This document shows positions 27,423-36,620 of a stretch of 64,000 nt of DNA, piece by piece. A program made the translations under genes and the position numbers. The notes below the pieces were generated by a model, which was not told the origin of the DNA, made no database searches, and saw nothing but the letters and a program-made list of their open reading frames with translations. Position 1 is the stretch's first letter. Each line of letters opens with the position of its first letter. Source of the stretch: JACVRW01 sp963812915 (GTDB lineage: Bacteria; Actinomycetota; Thermoleophilia; Solirubrobacterales; Thermoleophilaceae); NCBI GenBank assembly GCA_963812915.1, contig CAWEXB010000014.1, positions 1-64,000 of the forward strand, given 5' to 3'.

Positions 27423-29051
27423 CTACCGGACGACCCCGTGCTCGTAGGCGTACGCGGTCGCCTCGGCGCGGGAGGAGAGGCCCAGCTTGGCGAAGATGTT
27501 GCTGACGTGCCGCGCGACCGTCTTCTCGCTGATGAACAGCTCGGTCGCGATCGCGCGGTTGGTCTTCCCCGCGGCGACGAGCGTGAGCACCTCGCTCTCG
27601 CGCCGGCTCAGCCCTCCCGGCCGCGGCGACCCAGCGATTCGGGCGAGCCGCTCGAGATCGGGACGCGCGCCGAGCTCCTCGAGCACGCTGCGTGCCGCCT
27701 CGAATTCGAGCTTGGCGCTGGCATCGTCGCCCAGTTCCCGGCAGGCGACCCCGATCAGCACGCGGACGCGCGCCGCCTGATGCGGCACCTCGAGCTCGCG
27801 CCACGAGCGCTGCGCCGTCCGGAGCTTCGCCAGCGCCGCCCGTGTATCGCCTTCCACCAGGATGACGGCGCCGGCGGCATCAGCGGCAAGGGCATTCAAG
27901 TACGGGGCGTCGAGCTGCGCGGCGATCTCCGCAAGCTCATCGGCAGCCGTGCGCGCTGCCGCCACGTCCTCGGCCTCGAGCATGACCTCGACACAAGCCG
28001 GGAGCAGGCGCGACCGGGCGATCGGATCCTCCGCCTCCTCCAGCGCGCGGCGGATCGTCGGGAGGGCGAGATCGACTCGCCCCTGCGCCAAGCGAAGCAG
28101 GGACATCCCGGGCTCCGGGTCTCGTCCAGCCAGGCTTGCTTGGCGATATGACTCCTCGGCCTCGCTGGCGTCGCCCCGCAGCCGCTCGATCTCGGCCAGC
28201 TGGTAGTACGCCGATCCGAGCACGTCCCATGCCGGGGGCCCGGCGAGCAGCTCGCGCGCTTGGCGGGCGGATTCGAGGGCGTCCGTCCACGCGTCCTGCA
28301 GCTGGAAGATCTCGCAGCGATGAACTAGGCAGTTGCCCCGGAACGGGACGAGGTCGGGCTGCGAATCGCACCAGCGGGTGAGCGCCTCCGTCCACTCCCT
28401 CGCGCGACGAATATCGAACACCGCCTGACACAGAGCGATCACCTGGCAGTAGGCGATCCCGGCGAGAAGCGGCGCCACCTCGTCTGCGGTGACCGCGACC
28501 ATGACCTCGTCCAGCAGTGCGACGCCCTCCGCGACTCGTCCCTGCAGGATCAGCGCGTATCCGCGGCAGAGCCAAGCGAACATCGTCGCGTCGGCGTCCG
28601 CGAAGCGCTCGGCGATCGCCCCGGCATCGACGAAGCTCAAGTACACCTCTGCGTCTCCCTCGAACAGGCGTGGCAACTCGGTGAGCATTCGCAACCAGGC
28701 CTGCTCGACGCTCTCGCCGCGGCTGTCCTCCAACAGACGGCCGCCGCGGGCGACCCAGCCCATCGCCGGGGCCAGGTCACCCCGGAAGAAGAGTCCGAGT
28801 GCCTGCCAGAAGGCACAGCGCGCGGCACGCTCCGCTTCGCCGCTGCGCGACCACGCCCGGTGAGCCTCGACCCAGGCGTCGTCGCAAGCGTCGTCTCTTC
28901 CGACCATGTATGCGGCGACCGCGAGGCGCTCGAGATCCTCGACGTCCAACTGCCCCTCACGATGAGCCGCCGACAGCTGGTCGAACGCATCACCCCACAT
29001 CCGACGCTCGAACGCACCGCGGGCTCGCTCCGCTCGATCGGCCACCGCCAT
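27423..29051 (-). CDS. LuxR-family regulator with TPR-like repeats
   Basis: About 542 aa. The N-terminal 450 residues are tandem helical pairs of TPR type (for example AWTDALESARQARELLAG and GSAYYQLAEIERLRGDASEAEESY). The C-terminus is a LuxR helix-turn-helix: LSRRESEVLTLVAAGKTNRAIATEL then ISEKTVARHVSNIFAKLG. There is no receiver and no P-loop, so input probably comes through the repeats. Start ATG 29051 is chosen by domain extent; the ribosome site is weak. The frame stays open far upstream but reads as non-coding there. Confidence 0.85.
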   Translation of the reverse strand: MAVADRAERARGAFERRMWGDAFDQLSAAHREGQLDVEDLERLAVAAYMVGRDDACDDAWVEAHRAWSRSGEAERAARCAFWQALGLFFRGDLAPAMGWVARGGRLLEDSRGESVEQAWLRMLTELPRLFEGDAEVYLSFVDAGAIAERFADADATMFAWLCRGYALILQGRVAEGVALLDEVMVAVTADEVAPLLAGIAYCQVIALCQAVFDIRRAREWTEALTRWCDSQPDLVPFRGNCLVHRCEIFQLQDAWTDALESARQARELLAGPPAWDVLGSAYYQLAEIERLRGDASEAEESYRQASLAGRDPEPGMSLLRLAQGRVDLALPTIRRALEEAEDPIARSRLLPACVEVMLEAEDVAAARTAADELAEIAAQLDAPYLNALAADAAGAVILVEGDTRAALAKLRTAQRSWRELEVPHQAARVRVLIGVACRELGDDASAKLEFEAARSVLEELGARPDLERLARIAGSPRPGGLSRRESEVLTLVAAGKTNRAIATELFISEKTVARHVSNIFAKLGLSSRAEATAYAYEHGVVR

Positions 29052-29496
29052 CGGCTCACGATAAACCCAGGCATGGGCGACATCACGGCCAACAGGTCGG
29101 CAGATGTCGGTTTCGGCGGAGAGCACTAGTCGCTGCGTACATCGCGTTGCCGGCGAGCAGAGCGCCGATTCGCACTGAAGGGCATGCCCCGCGGATGATC
29201 GCTCTGTCAGCGCCGCTGAGAAACTGACCCCCCTTCGGCACAACCTGGCCGACGAGCACGAGGCGCGCCGGTTCGTGGCCGAGGTCGTGGAGGGCGCCGA
29301 GCCCGAGGGCCGCGAGTGACGACGGTCGGCTGGCTCGTGGCCCTCTCCAGCGGGCCGGCGATCACCGACAACTGCCTGCACCCCTGGCCGAGGCCAAAGA
29401 CAGACCAGTGTTTTCCACGGGCGCGACCCGCACGCGAGGAGCGCATGCTTGACGACGCAATCACCAAAGCTCGCCAGGTCTGAAAGGAGATCCAAA
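29052..29496. other. Intergenic stretch
   Basis: 445 bp between divergent genes. One short plus-strand piece (about 29230-29320, ending in EPEGRE before a stop) reads like the tail of a protein but has no recognisable start or family. No RNA gene is seen. Confidence 0.35.
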
Positions 29497-29646
29497 ATGT
29501 CCAACACGCAAGAAGCCGCGCAAGGCGGCCCAGGCAACGCCACCGACGACCGCGGCCGGCGCTGGTACCACACAGCCGCAACCACTGTCAGCGGGCCGCA
29601 AGAGCCGAGCTCATCCTCGATACACCAATTCGAAAGGAGCGAGTCC

Positions 29647-30162
29647 ATGGCCACATCGAGCAAGACATATTCGAACGAGGACGCCGCCCGCCTGGCGGTC
29701 GAGACGCTGCGGGTGGCGGGCGTCCCGCCGCGCGAAATTCGGCTGCTGACGAGCCGTCCGCTAGCCGACATCCGCCGCGAACCGGTCGGCGGCTTCGCCG
29801 GCCCGGTCGGACCGGACGCTCCCGTCGGCACCTTCGCGGGCGGCACGCACCGGCGCAGCGACGACGCCGGCAGCTTCGCCACCGGCAGCTTCGCCGGCGA
29901 TGCCCACCAACAGCGACAGGGCTCCTTCGGCGACGTGGAACGCGTCACGATCGTGACGTACAAAGCCGATGCCGAACGCTCCCGAGTGACCGGGTATCGC
30001 GGGATCCGGCCGCTGCTCCGCAGCGCTGCGCTCGACGACGACGCCATCGACCGCACGGTCGAGGAGCTCCATAAGGGCCGCACGGTCGTGGTCAGCGACG
30101 TTCCGGAGATCGCGTCGGTCGAGACCGACGCGCAGCTCGAGCAGATGGCGAAGGCCGCCTGA
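29647..30162 (+). CDS. YflT-like general stress family protein
   Basis: A 171-aa protein typical of actinobacterial stress-induced families. The N-terminus SNEDAARLAVETLRVAGVPPREIRLLT matches the YflT-like fold. A Gly/Phe/Ala repeat follows (GGFAGPVG, GTFAGG, GSFATGSFAGD, GSFGDVE), then a second half (VTIVTYKADAER). Start ATG 29647 has AAAGGAG eight bases upstream. A second in-frame ATG at 29497 also has a near-identical AAAGGAG site and would add 50 hydrophilic residues; family length favours 29647. Confidence 0.7.
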   Translation: MATSSKTYSNEDAARLAVETLRVAGVPPREIRLLTSRPLADIRREPVGGFAGPVGPDAPVGTFAGGTHRRSDDAGSFATGSFAGDAHQQRQGSFGDVERVTIVTYKADAERSRVTGYRGIRPLLRSAALDDDAIDRTVEELHKGRTVVVSDVPEIASVETDAQLEQMAKAA

Positions 30163-30498
30163 GTGCCCTTGAAGTCCTGCTCCCGCCCCAGCCTTCAGAC
30201 GAGGGCGGGAGCGCCTGCCTGAGTCCGACTGCTTCCAGGGCCTCGTCATCATCGGCGAACACCCGCCAGCGAACGAGCCTGCCGGCTAGCGGCGACATCG
30301 AGCAAGAGCTGCAGCTGCCGCAGGCTCGCTTACGTCAGGGGGGTTGCGGTAGTCGATGCTCGCGGGGGTCGGGGCGCTCGGCCTCGTACTCGGCGAGCGC
30401 GGGCTGGAAGTCGGTGGAGAGCCCCGCAGGGCACGCGGAAGCGAGAGCGGCTCGAAGAGACGTTGGGCTGAGCGCGGCATTCGCTATCACTTGACGGC
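30163..30498. other. Intergenic stretch with a terminator near its left end
   Basis: 336 bp. It starts with the hairpin at 30179-30212; the rest has no recognisable gene. A minus-strand frame in it is Ser/Pro-rich and looks non-coding. Confidence 0.4.
30179..30212 (+). terminator. Hairpin terminator after the stress protein gene
   Basis: Perfect 10-bp inverted repeat GCTCCCGCCC / GGGCGGGAGC around a 14-nt loop, 16 bp after the stop codon. There is no T-run, as is usual in GC-rich actinobacteria. Confidence 0.6.
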
Positions 30499-31410
30499 GT
30501 GACGACGGCGAGGGTGGCGCTCGAGGGGTTGCAGCGCCAACGCCGAGGGCAGATCTACGTGGCGCTCGCCGCAGTCGCGTGGTCGACCGCCGGGGTCCTC
30601 CAGCGCCAGCTCACGCTCGACACGTCGACCCAGGTCGTCGGGCGAGCGGCGTTCGCGGGCGCCGCGCTGCTGGCCTATGTCGCGGTCGTCGAGCGCGGCC
30701 GGGTGGTGCACGCGTTCAGGTCCGTCGGGCTGGCGGGCGTCGCCGTCGCGCTGTGCGTCGCGACGGCGTCGGGCAGCTTCATCGCGGCGCTCAACCACAC
30801 AAGCGTCGCACGGGTCCTGTTCATATTGGCCGTCGCCCCCGTGCTCGCCGCCCTGCTCGCCCGGGTGACGCTCGGCGAGCCAATCACGCGGCGCACGGTA
30901 GTGGCGATGGCCCTGGCGCTGGCCGGCGTCACGCTGATGCTCGGGGCCCCGGGGGAGGGCAGCCTGGCGGGCGACGTCCTCTCGTTCGTCGCGGCGCTTG
31001 CCTTCGCGCTGATGATCGTGATCACCCGCTGGCGCCACGACGTCTCCATGGCGCCGGCCATGTGCCTCGCGCAGGCGATCCAGATCGCGGCCTTCCTTCC
31101 CTTCGCCAGCCCCGGCGAGATCGGCGACGACGACGTCGTTTGGCTGGCGGCCCTCGGGATCGGTCAGATCGGGCTCGGCTTTGCGCTGCTCACCGTCGGC
31201 GCGCGGCTGATACCGGCCGCCCAGGTGGGCCTCATCACGCTGCTCGAGGTGGTGCTCGGCCCCGTGTGGGTTTGGCTCGCGCTCGACGAGCGCCCCAGCA
31301 CGCTCACGCTCGTCGGCGGCGCGATCGTGATCGTCGGGATCGTCATCCAGACGCGCGCGGCGCCGCCACCCGAGGCGGACGAGGACCGGGCGCTCCCGGC
31401 ACCGCACTAG
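30499..31410 (+). CDS. EamA/DMT-superfamily exporter
   Basis: A 303-aa inner-membrane protein with ten hydrophobic segments arranged as two EamA repeats of five (about 20-145 and 160-290). Repeat ends carry the usual PVLAALLARVTLGEPIT and EVVLGPVWVWLALDERPS signatures. Likely exports small metabolites or amino acids; substrate unknown. Start GTG 30499. Confidence 0.9.
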   Translation: MTTARVALEGLQRQRRGQIYVALAAVAWSTAGVLQRQLTLDTSTQVVGRAAFAGAALLAYVAVVERGRVVHAFRSVGLAGVAVALCVATASGSFIAALNHTSVARVLFILAVAPVLAALLARVTLGEPITRRTVVAMALALAGVTLMLGAPGEGSLAGDVLSFVAALAFALMIVITRWRHDVSMAPAMCLAQAIQIAAFLPFASPGEIGDDDVVWLAALGIGQIGLGFALLTVGARLIPAAQVGLITLLEVVLGPVWVWLALDERPSTLTLVGGAIVIVGIVIQTRAAPPPEADEDRALPAPH

Positions 31411-31666
31411 GACGCTGCGGCGCGCTCCCCGACTGAGGCGATCCAGGCTGCGCATCGCGAGGACGCTCCCTCCGACGGCTGCGGCGGCGTCCTCGGCGAG
31501 ATTCGGAAGCGGGGCCGTGTGACGGCCGCAGCGCTCATCGAGCCGGCTCCGCGACGACGGAAGCGGCTTGCGGTGCCGCAGATCCGGCAGCGCGGATCCG
31601 ACTGCCAACCGGCGAGCTCGTCGCGGTCGCCGCTGACCGGCACGCGCGTCCCGGGTGGCGCCGCGG

Positions 31667-32173
31667 TCATCTGCGCGCGAACAGCGCCAGCGGCGGGAAC
31701 AGGATCCGCTGCACGAACCGCGGCGGCGAGGTGAGCACGACCGTCTCCCGGTAGCGCTTCGCCAGCGCCGCCGCCTCGACCAGCGCGCGAAGGCTCCGCG
31801 GCGAGCCGCTGTCCGAGAACCGCTGGCTCCGAGCAAGGCGCGCTCCCTCCTCGATCGACTCGCGTAGCTCCTGCGCCGGCTCGGCTTCAGCCACGATGTG
31901 GGCGGCTCGCCCGCCGGTGTTCTCAAACGAGTGGCGAGCGCCGGGCGGCACGACCGCGCGCTCACCGCGCCCGAGCCGCTTCGATTCGCCGTCGAGGTTC
32001 AGGGTGATCTCGCCCTCGAGCACTTCGTAGCGCTCCTCGAGCGCCGGATGAACGTGCTCGGCGCGAACCCCTCCGCCCGGATCGGTCCACATCTCGATCC
32101 GCAGCGTCTGGCCGTCGCGGCTGAACGCGTAGCTCTGCTTGAACAGGGGGTCGTCGACTCGGTTCGCTTTCAT
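31667..32173 (-). CDS. Cupin domain protein with hydrophobic C-terminus
   Basis: A 168-aa protein. Cupin motif 1 is HVHPALEERYEVLEGEI and motif 2 is VPPGARHSFENTGG, with the His/Glu/His metal ligands intact. The last 70 residues are helical, ending in VQRILFPPLALFARR, perhaps membrane-associated. Start ATG 32173 with AAAGGCGGG upstream. An operator-like double palindrome precedes it (32189-32234). Confidence 0.8.
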   Translation of the reverse strand: MKANRVDDPLFKQSYAFSRDGQTLRIEMWTDPGGGVRAEHVHPALEERYEVLEGEITLNLDGESKRLGRGERAVVPPGARHSFENTGGRAAHIVAEAEPAQELRESIEEGARLARSQRFSDSGSPRSLRALVEAAALAKRYRETVVLTSPPRFVQRILFPPLALFARR

Positions 32174-32188
32174 CTGGCACCCGCCTTT

Positions 32189-32234
32189 AGTTGACTCAAC
32201 GACAACTTAGCACTAAGTGTACCCTTGGTCAACT
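32189..32234 (-). promoter_or_regulatory. Promoter with nested palindromes for the cupin gene
   Basis: On the minus strand, TTGACC (32227-32232) and TAAGTT are separated by 17 bp, a possible -35/-10 pair. Two inverted repeats coincide: outer arms AGTTGAC (32189-32195) and GTCAACT (32228-32234), and a 14-bp palindrome ACTTAGCACTAAGT (32205-32218) over the spacer. This looks like a repressor operator; no regulator gene is adjacent. Confidence 0.45.
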
Positions 32235-32301
32235 TATGCCCGACGCGCCGCCCGGCCGGCGACTGAAGCAAGCCGAGAGGGCGACGCGCCCGTTGGCGTT
32301 G

Positions 32302-32748
32302 CTACTCCTGCGGGATGAGGCCCAGCTGCTTGAGGGCGGTGACGCCGTCGTCGAGACCGATCTCCTCGGTGATCAGGCCGTTCTCGACCTTTAGCACCGT
32401 GGTGCCGGTGAACTCCATCGTCCTGCCGGTGCCCGCCGGTAGGGATCCGACGGGGATGTCGTCGAAGGCGTCCCCGCTCTGCGTGCCACCGCCCTTCCAC
32501 TGGCCGACGACGTAGTCGCCCTCGGCGATGAGGTCGGCCGTGCCTTCGAATCCGAGGTCCGGGAATGCGGCACGGAACTTCGTGGCGAAGTCACGCACCT
32601 CCTCCCGGCCGCGGCGAGGCGCGTGCATGGAGTACTCGAACCGGATGTCGGGGGCCGCCAGCTCGTCGATGACATCGGGGTTGTAGTCGGCGCCCCAGAA
32701 CTCTGCGAACCAGCGCCCGACGACTGCCTTGTTGTCTTCAGCGGACAT
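32302..32748 (-). CDS. SnoaL-like polyketide cyclase family protein
   Basis: A 148-aa SnoaL/ester-cyclase-type small barrel. The typical pattern is seen: helix NKAVVGRWFAEFWG, DVIDELAAPDIRFEY, RGREEVRDFATKFRAAFPDL, then GDYVVGQWKGGGTQ and the last strands. Possibly hydrolase or isomerase; exact role unknown. Start ATG 32748. It is divergent from the PadR-MMPL gene, and the 147-bp gap holds two regulatory palindromes, so PadR may also control it. Confidence 0.85.
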   Translation of the reverse strand: MSAEDNKAVVGRWFAEFWGADYNPDVIDELAAPDIRFEYSMHAPRRGREEVRDFATKFRAAFPDLGFEGTADLIAEGDYVVGQWKGGGTQSGDAFDDIPVGSLPAGTGRTMEFTGTTVLKVENGLITEEIGLDDGVTALKQLGLIPQE

Positions 32749-32842
32749 GCATGTACCTCGCTTGTGGTTGCTGATGATCTGCTGGATAAGACGTGCGAGG
32801 CGGCTCGGGCGTGAGATCGGCGCCGGGCGGGCCGTGGCGTTG

Positions 32843-32858
32843 TGTGATCGACATCACA
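32843..32858. promoter_or_regulatory. CRP/FNR-like site
   Basis: TGTGA-N6-TCACA, the full cAMP-receptor-type consensus, lies between the SnoaL gene and padR-mmpl. It is centred about 45 bp upstream of the PadR start, suiting activation of that promoter. No CRP-family gene is in the window. Confidence 0.45.
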
Positions 32859-32872
32859 CTTCGGAACCTAGC

Positions 32873-32890
32873 GGTACGATATATCGTGCC
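32873..32890. promoter_or_regulatory. PadR-type operator
   Basis: A perfect 12-bp palindrome ACGATATATCGT (32876-32887) inside GGT...GCC flanks, ending five bases before the padR-mmpl ATG. AT-rich dyads of this kind are usual PadR targets, so autoregulation is likely. Confidence 0.55.
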
Positions 32891-32895
32891 GAGAC

Positions 32896-35556
32896 ATGGA
32901 GCTCGGCCCGACCGGATACGTGATTCTGGGGATGCTTCGCAACGAGCCCCGGTCCGGTTACGAGATCAAGCGCGCCGTCGACGTCACGACCCGGTTCTTC
33001 TGGGCCGCGAGCTACGGCCAGATCTATCCGGAGCTGCGCAAGCTCGCCCGGGCCGGGCTGGTGGAGGGCGACTCGCAGCCCACCGGCGGTCGCAAGCGCA
33101 CCGTGTACCGGCTGACCGACGCGGGGCGCGAGGAGCTTCGCCGCTGGCTCGAGCGGCCTCCCGAGCGTCTCGAGCTCCGCGACGAGGGCCTGCTGAAGCT
33201 GTTCTTCGCCGGCGCCGCCGAGCCCGGCACGGCGATGGAGATCGTCGACGCGAAGCGCCGGCTGATGGAGGAGAAGCTCGCGGCGCTCCGCGAGATCGAG
33301 CCGTACGCGGCCGCGGGCGCGTCGTCGGACCCGTTCCCGTACCTGGTTCTCCGCTACGGGGTCGAGTCGTGCGAGTGGGTGATCGCCTGGTGCGAGCGGG
33401 CGCGGGCCGAGCTGGCCGGCTGCGAAGTCGAAGAAGCGAAAGGGGACAGCGACCTGATGTTCGAGTGGCTTGCGCAACTGGCGGAGCGGCGCGGTAGGAG
33501 GGTGGTGATCGTGGCGGTCGTCCTCGCGATCGCCGCCGGCGCGCTCGGCGCCGGGGTCGCCGATCGACTCGACCCGTACGGAGCCGACGATCCGGCGACC
33601 GAGAGCGTCAAGGCCGCCGACCAGCTCGAGCGGGCCGGCTACCGCGAGACGGGAGTCGTCGTCCTCGTCGACGACGTCGACGTCGACTCGGCGGCCGGTC
33701 GGGAGCGGATCGAGGGCCTGACCGAGCGGATTCGCGGGGACGAGGACGTCGCCGGGGTGGCGAGCTTCTACACCACCGGCTCGCGCGCCTTCGTCTCGCG
33801 CGACGGCAGCTCGACGTACCTGTCGGTCCAGCTCTCGCCTACCGAGGACGACGAGATCCAGGACGCAGGCGAACGGATCAGCGCCGCGCTCGAGGACGAA
33901 CCCGGCGTCTTGGTCGGCGGCGCAGCGGTCGCCCAGCTGCAGGCGAACGAGCAGGTCGAGGAGGACCTGCGCACGGCCGAGCTCTACGCGTTCCCGATTC
34001 TCTTCCTGCTGTCCTTGCTCTTCTTCCGCAGCCTGGTCGCCGCCGCGCTCCCGCTGCTCGTCGGGGGGCTGACGATCGTCGGCACCATGCTGATGCTGAG
34101 CGTGGCGAGTGGTCTGGGCTCGATCTCCATCTTCGCGCTCAACCTCGTGATCGGTCTCGGGCTTGGGCTGTCGATCGACTACAGCCTGTTCATCGTCTCG
34201 CGGTACCGAGAGGAGATCGCCAAGACCGGCCCCGGGCTCGAGGCCATGCGGCGCACGATGGCGACCGCCGGGCGCACGGTTCTGTTCAGCGCGCTGACCG
34301 TCGCCGGCGCGCTCGCGTCGCTGCTCGTCTTCCCGCAGCGCTTCCTCTACTCGATGGGCGTAGGCGGATCGCTGGTCGCGCTGATCGCCGCGGCGGTCGC
34401 GCTGATCGTGCTGCCGGCCATCCTCGCCCTCCTCGGAACGCGGGTGAACGCTCTGGCGCCGGCGTTCCTGCGCGGCCGCGCCGAGCGCGACGCCCGGCCC
34501 ACCGAGCACGGCTTCTGGTTCCGGCTTTCGCGGCTTGTGATGCGGTTCCCCGGCCGGATCGCCATCGCCACGGCGACGTTCCTGATCGTGCTCGGGATTC
34601 CCTTCTTCAGCATCCAGTTCACCTCCGTCGACGCGCAGGTCCTGCCCGACAGCGCCAGCGCGAACCGGGTCGACGACGCGCTGCGGGCCGACTTCCCACC
34701 CTTCCGCGACACCCCGATCCAGCTCGCGGTCAGCGGCGGGGCCGCGCAGGCGCAGAGCGTCGTCCGCGACGCGCGGGAGCTGCCCGGCGTGGCCGAGGTA
34801 AGGCCGCCGGTCGAGCTCGACGGCGGCGACTACGTGGTCGAGGTCGTGTCCGCGGACCCCCCGCTCAGCGAGGCCAGCGAGGACCTGGTCGCCGACCTGC
34901 GGGCGCTGGACAGCGATGCGCCGACGACGGGTTCAACCGCGGGTTTCGTCGATCTCAAGGACAGCCTCGCCGATCACCTCCCGCTGATGCTGGCGATCGT
35001 GGTCGCGGTGACCCTGGCGGTCCTGTTCGCGTTCACCGGTTCGCTGGTCCTGCCGGTCAAGCAGATCCTGATGAACCTGCTCGGCCTGAGCGCCGTGTTC
35101 GGGATCCTCGTGCTGATCTTCCAGGACGGTCGACTCGAGGGGCTGCTCGGCTACACCAGCCAGGGTGCGCTCGAGGCCACCCAGCCGCTGTTCCTGTTCG
35201 TGGTCGCCTTCGGGCTGTCGACCGACTATGGCGTCTTCCTGCTCTCGCGCATCAAGGAAGCCCACGACGGCGGTGCCAAGACCGCCGACGCGGTCGCGAT
35301 CGGCCTCGAGCGCGTCGGACGGATCGCCACGGCTGCGGCGGTCCTGTTCGCCGTCGCGATCGGCGCCTTCGTCACCTCCGAGATGATCTTCATCAAGCAG
35401 CTCGGCCTCGGGACCGCGCTCGCGGTGCTGATCGACGCGACCATCGTGCGGGCGCTGCTCGTTCCCTCGCTGATGGAGCTACTCGGCAAGTGGAACTGGT
35501 GGGCGCCAAAGCCGCTGCAGCGAATCCACGCCCGGCTCGGGTTCAGTGAGGCGTGA
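32896..35556 (+). CDS. PadR regulator fused to MMPL-family transporter
   Basis: A single 886-aa frame. Residues 1-185 are a complete PadR repressor: winged helix YVILGMLRNEPRSGYEIKRA, SYGQIYPELRKLARAGLVE, then the C-terminal dimer helices. From about 190 it is an MMPL/RND exporter: first membrane helix VVIVAVVLAIAAGALGAG, two large external loops, and two bundles with SIDYSLFIVSRYREE and STDYGVFLLSRIKEA motifs. PadR and MMPL are normally separate neighbouring genes. A fused protein would tether the repressor to the cytosolic N-terminus, which fits MMPL topology. An in-frame ATG (33459) with AAAGGGG upstream could also yield a free transporter. Confidence 0.85.
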   Translation: MELGPTGYVILGMLRNEPRSGYEIKRAVDVTTRFFWAASYGQIYPELRKLARAGLVEGDSQPTGGRKRTVYRLTDAGREELRRWLERPPERLELRDEGLLKLFFAGAAEPGTAMEIVDAKRRLMEEKLAALREIEPYAAAGASSDPFPYLVLRYGVESCEWVIAWCERARAELAGCEVEEAKGDSDLMFEWLAQLAERRGRRVVIVAVVLAIAAGALGAGVADRLDPYGADDPATESVKAADQLERAGYRETGVVVLVDDVDVDSAAGRERIEGLTERIRGDEDVAGVASFYTTGSRAFVSRDGSSTYLSVQLSPTEDDEIQDAGERISAALEDEPGVLVGGAAVAQLQANEQVEEDLRTAELYAFPILFLLSLLFFRSLVAAALPLLVGGLTIVGTMLMLSVASGLGSISIFALNLVIGLGLGLSIDYSLFIVSRYREEIAKTGPGLEAMRRTMATAGRTVLFSALTVAGALASLLVFPQRFLYSMGVGGSLVALIAAAVALIVLPAILALLGTRVNALAPAFLRGRAERDARPTEHGFWFRLSRLVMRFPGRIAIATATFLIVLGIPFFSIQFTSVDAQVLPDSASANRVDDALRADFPPFRDTPIQLAVSGGAAQAQSVVRDARELPGVAEVRPPVELDGGDYVVEVVSADPPLSEASEDLVADLRALDSDAPTTGSTAGFVDLKDSLADHLPLMLAIVVAVTLAVLFAFTGSLVLPVKQILMNLLGLSAVFGILVLIFQDGRLEGLLGYTSQGALEATQPLFLFVVAFGLSTDYGVFLLSRIKEAHDGGAKTADAVAIGLERVGRIATAAAVLFAVAIGAFVTSEMIFIKQLGLGTALAVLIDATIVRALLVPSLMELLGKWNWWAPKPLQRIHARLGFSEA

Positions 35557-35623
35557 CCCGCCGCCACCGCATGTAAGCGGGGCCGGCTCCGGCGGTGCCG
35601 GGCAGTCGCGCGCGCTTCGGTCG

Positions 35624-35992
35624 CTAGGCAAACTCTTGGAGCGGGCTTGGGTGCCTGGGTTCGTACACGCCGATCTCGCCCGCTCCGGGGATCTTGAACT
35701 GGGCTACCCGGCCCCAGCCCTCGTCCTCGATCGGCGATACGAACTCGACGCCCTTGCCCTCGAGCTCCTCGACGGTCTGCTCGATGTCATGGCACATGAA
35801 GAAGAGGGCGTGATGGCCCGGGCCGCGGCCCCAGCCCGACCCGGGATGGACCGCGACCTCGCCCGGCGGCAGGGCGAAGATCAGCCAACCATCGCCCGCG
35901 TCCACCCCGTCGAACCCGAGCACGTCGCGAAGAAAAGCCCGGGCTCGCTCGGCGTCCTCGGCGAAGATGATGGTGTGCGCCCCGGCGATCAT
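35624..35992 (-). CDS. VOC (glyoxalase/bleomycin-resistance) family protein
   Basis: A 122-aa vicinal-oxygen-chelate domain. beta-alpha-beta-beta-beta order is clear: HTIIFAEDAERARAFLRDVLGF, WLIFALPPGEVAVHP, HHALFFMCHDIEQTVEELEGKG and the last AGEIGVYEPRHP. Candidate metal residues are the His in GHHALFF and the Glu in GVYEP. Start ATG 35992 fits the family but has a poor ribosome site. It is divergent from a SnoaL gene 104 bp away. Confidence 0.85.
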   Translation of the reverse strand: MIAGAHTIIFAEDAERARAFLRDVLGFDGVDAGDGWLIFALPPGEVAVHPGSGWGRGPGHHALFFMCHDIEQTVEELEGKGVEFVSPIEDEGWGRVAQFKIPGAGEIGVYEPRHPSPLQEFA

Positions 35993-36096
35993 GCTCCGGA
36001 TCGTAGTGCTGGCCCCAACCGCCCGGGCGGCACGCAGGCCGGCCGTATTCCGCTCGCACACTCCAGGCGGCGCCGGCGCGCGATACTGGTCCAGCA

Positions 36097-36546
36097 ATGT
36101 CGCAGGACAACGTCGAGATTGTCCACCGCTCGTATCGGATGCTCGAAGAGCTGCGAGACGCGCGGCCCGGTGCCCTTGAGCGCTCCTTCCGGGAGTGCTT
36201 CGATGAGGGGCTCGAGGTGTGCATTCCCGACGCATATCCCGAGGGCGCCCAGGTGTTCCGCGGCCGCGCGGGGCTGAAGCGCTGGGTCGACTCGACCAGA
36301 GAGGTCTGGGATGAATGGCGGTTTGAGCCGGAGCGCTTCCTCGATGTGGGCGACCAGGTCGTTGTGCTCGTGCGCGTCGTGGCGCGCGGAGGTTCGAGCG
36401 GCGTCAGTCTCGACCGCGAAACCGCTCATCTGTGGACACTCAGAGACCGGCGGGTGACTCGGTGCGAGGTCTACCTGGATCGCTCGGAGGCTCTCGAAGC
36501 CGTGGAGCTGGAACCGACCCCCGGCGGTTTCCGAGGTAGCGATTGA
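36097..36546 (+). CDS. SnoaL-like domain protein
   Basis: A 149-aa protein of the NTF2/SnoaL fold: MSQDNVEIVHRSYRMLEEL, then FRGRAGLKRWVDSTREVWDEW and VGDQVVVLVRVVARGGSSG. This family is abundant in Thermoleophilia as stand-alone proteins; function unknown. Start ATG 36097. Confidence 0.85.
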   Translation: MSQDNVEIVHRSYRMLEELRDARPGALERSFRECFDEGLEVCIPDAYPEGAQVFRGRAGLKRWVDSTREVWDEWRFEPERFLDVGDQVVVLVRVVARGGSSGVSLDRETAHLWTLRDRRVTRCEVYLDRSEALEAVELEPTPGGFRGSD

Positions 36547-36620
36547 CGCGCCGCGGTTGGTCCAGTCGCTCGAGGGTAGAAGCAAGCTGGGCGAGCAAAC
36601 CTGAGATGAAGGAGGAATGA

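Noticed and set aside
32854..34509. 551-codon minus-strand frame opposite padR-mmpl
   Set aside because: Antisense shadow with low-complexity Glu/Arg composition.
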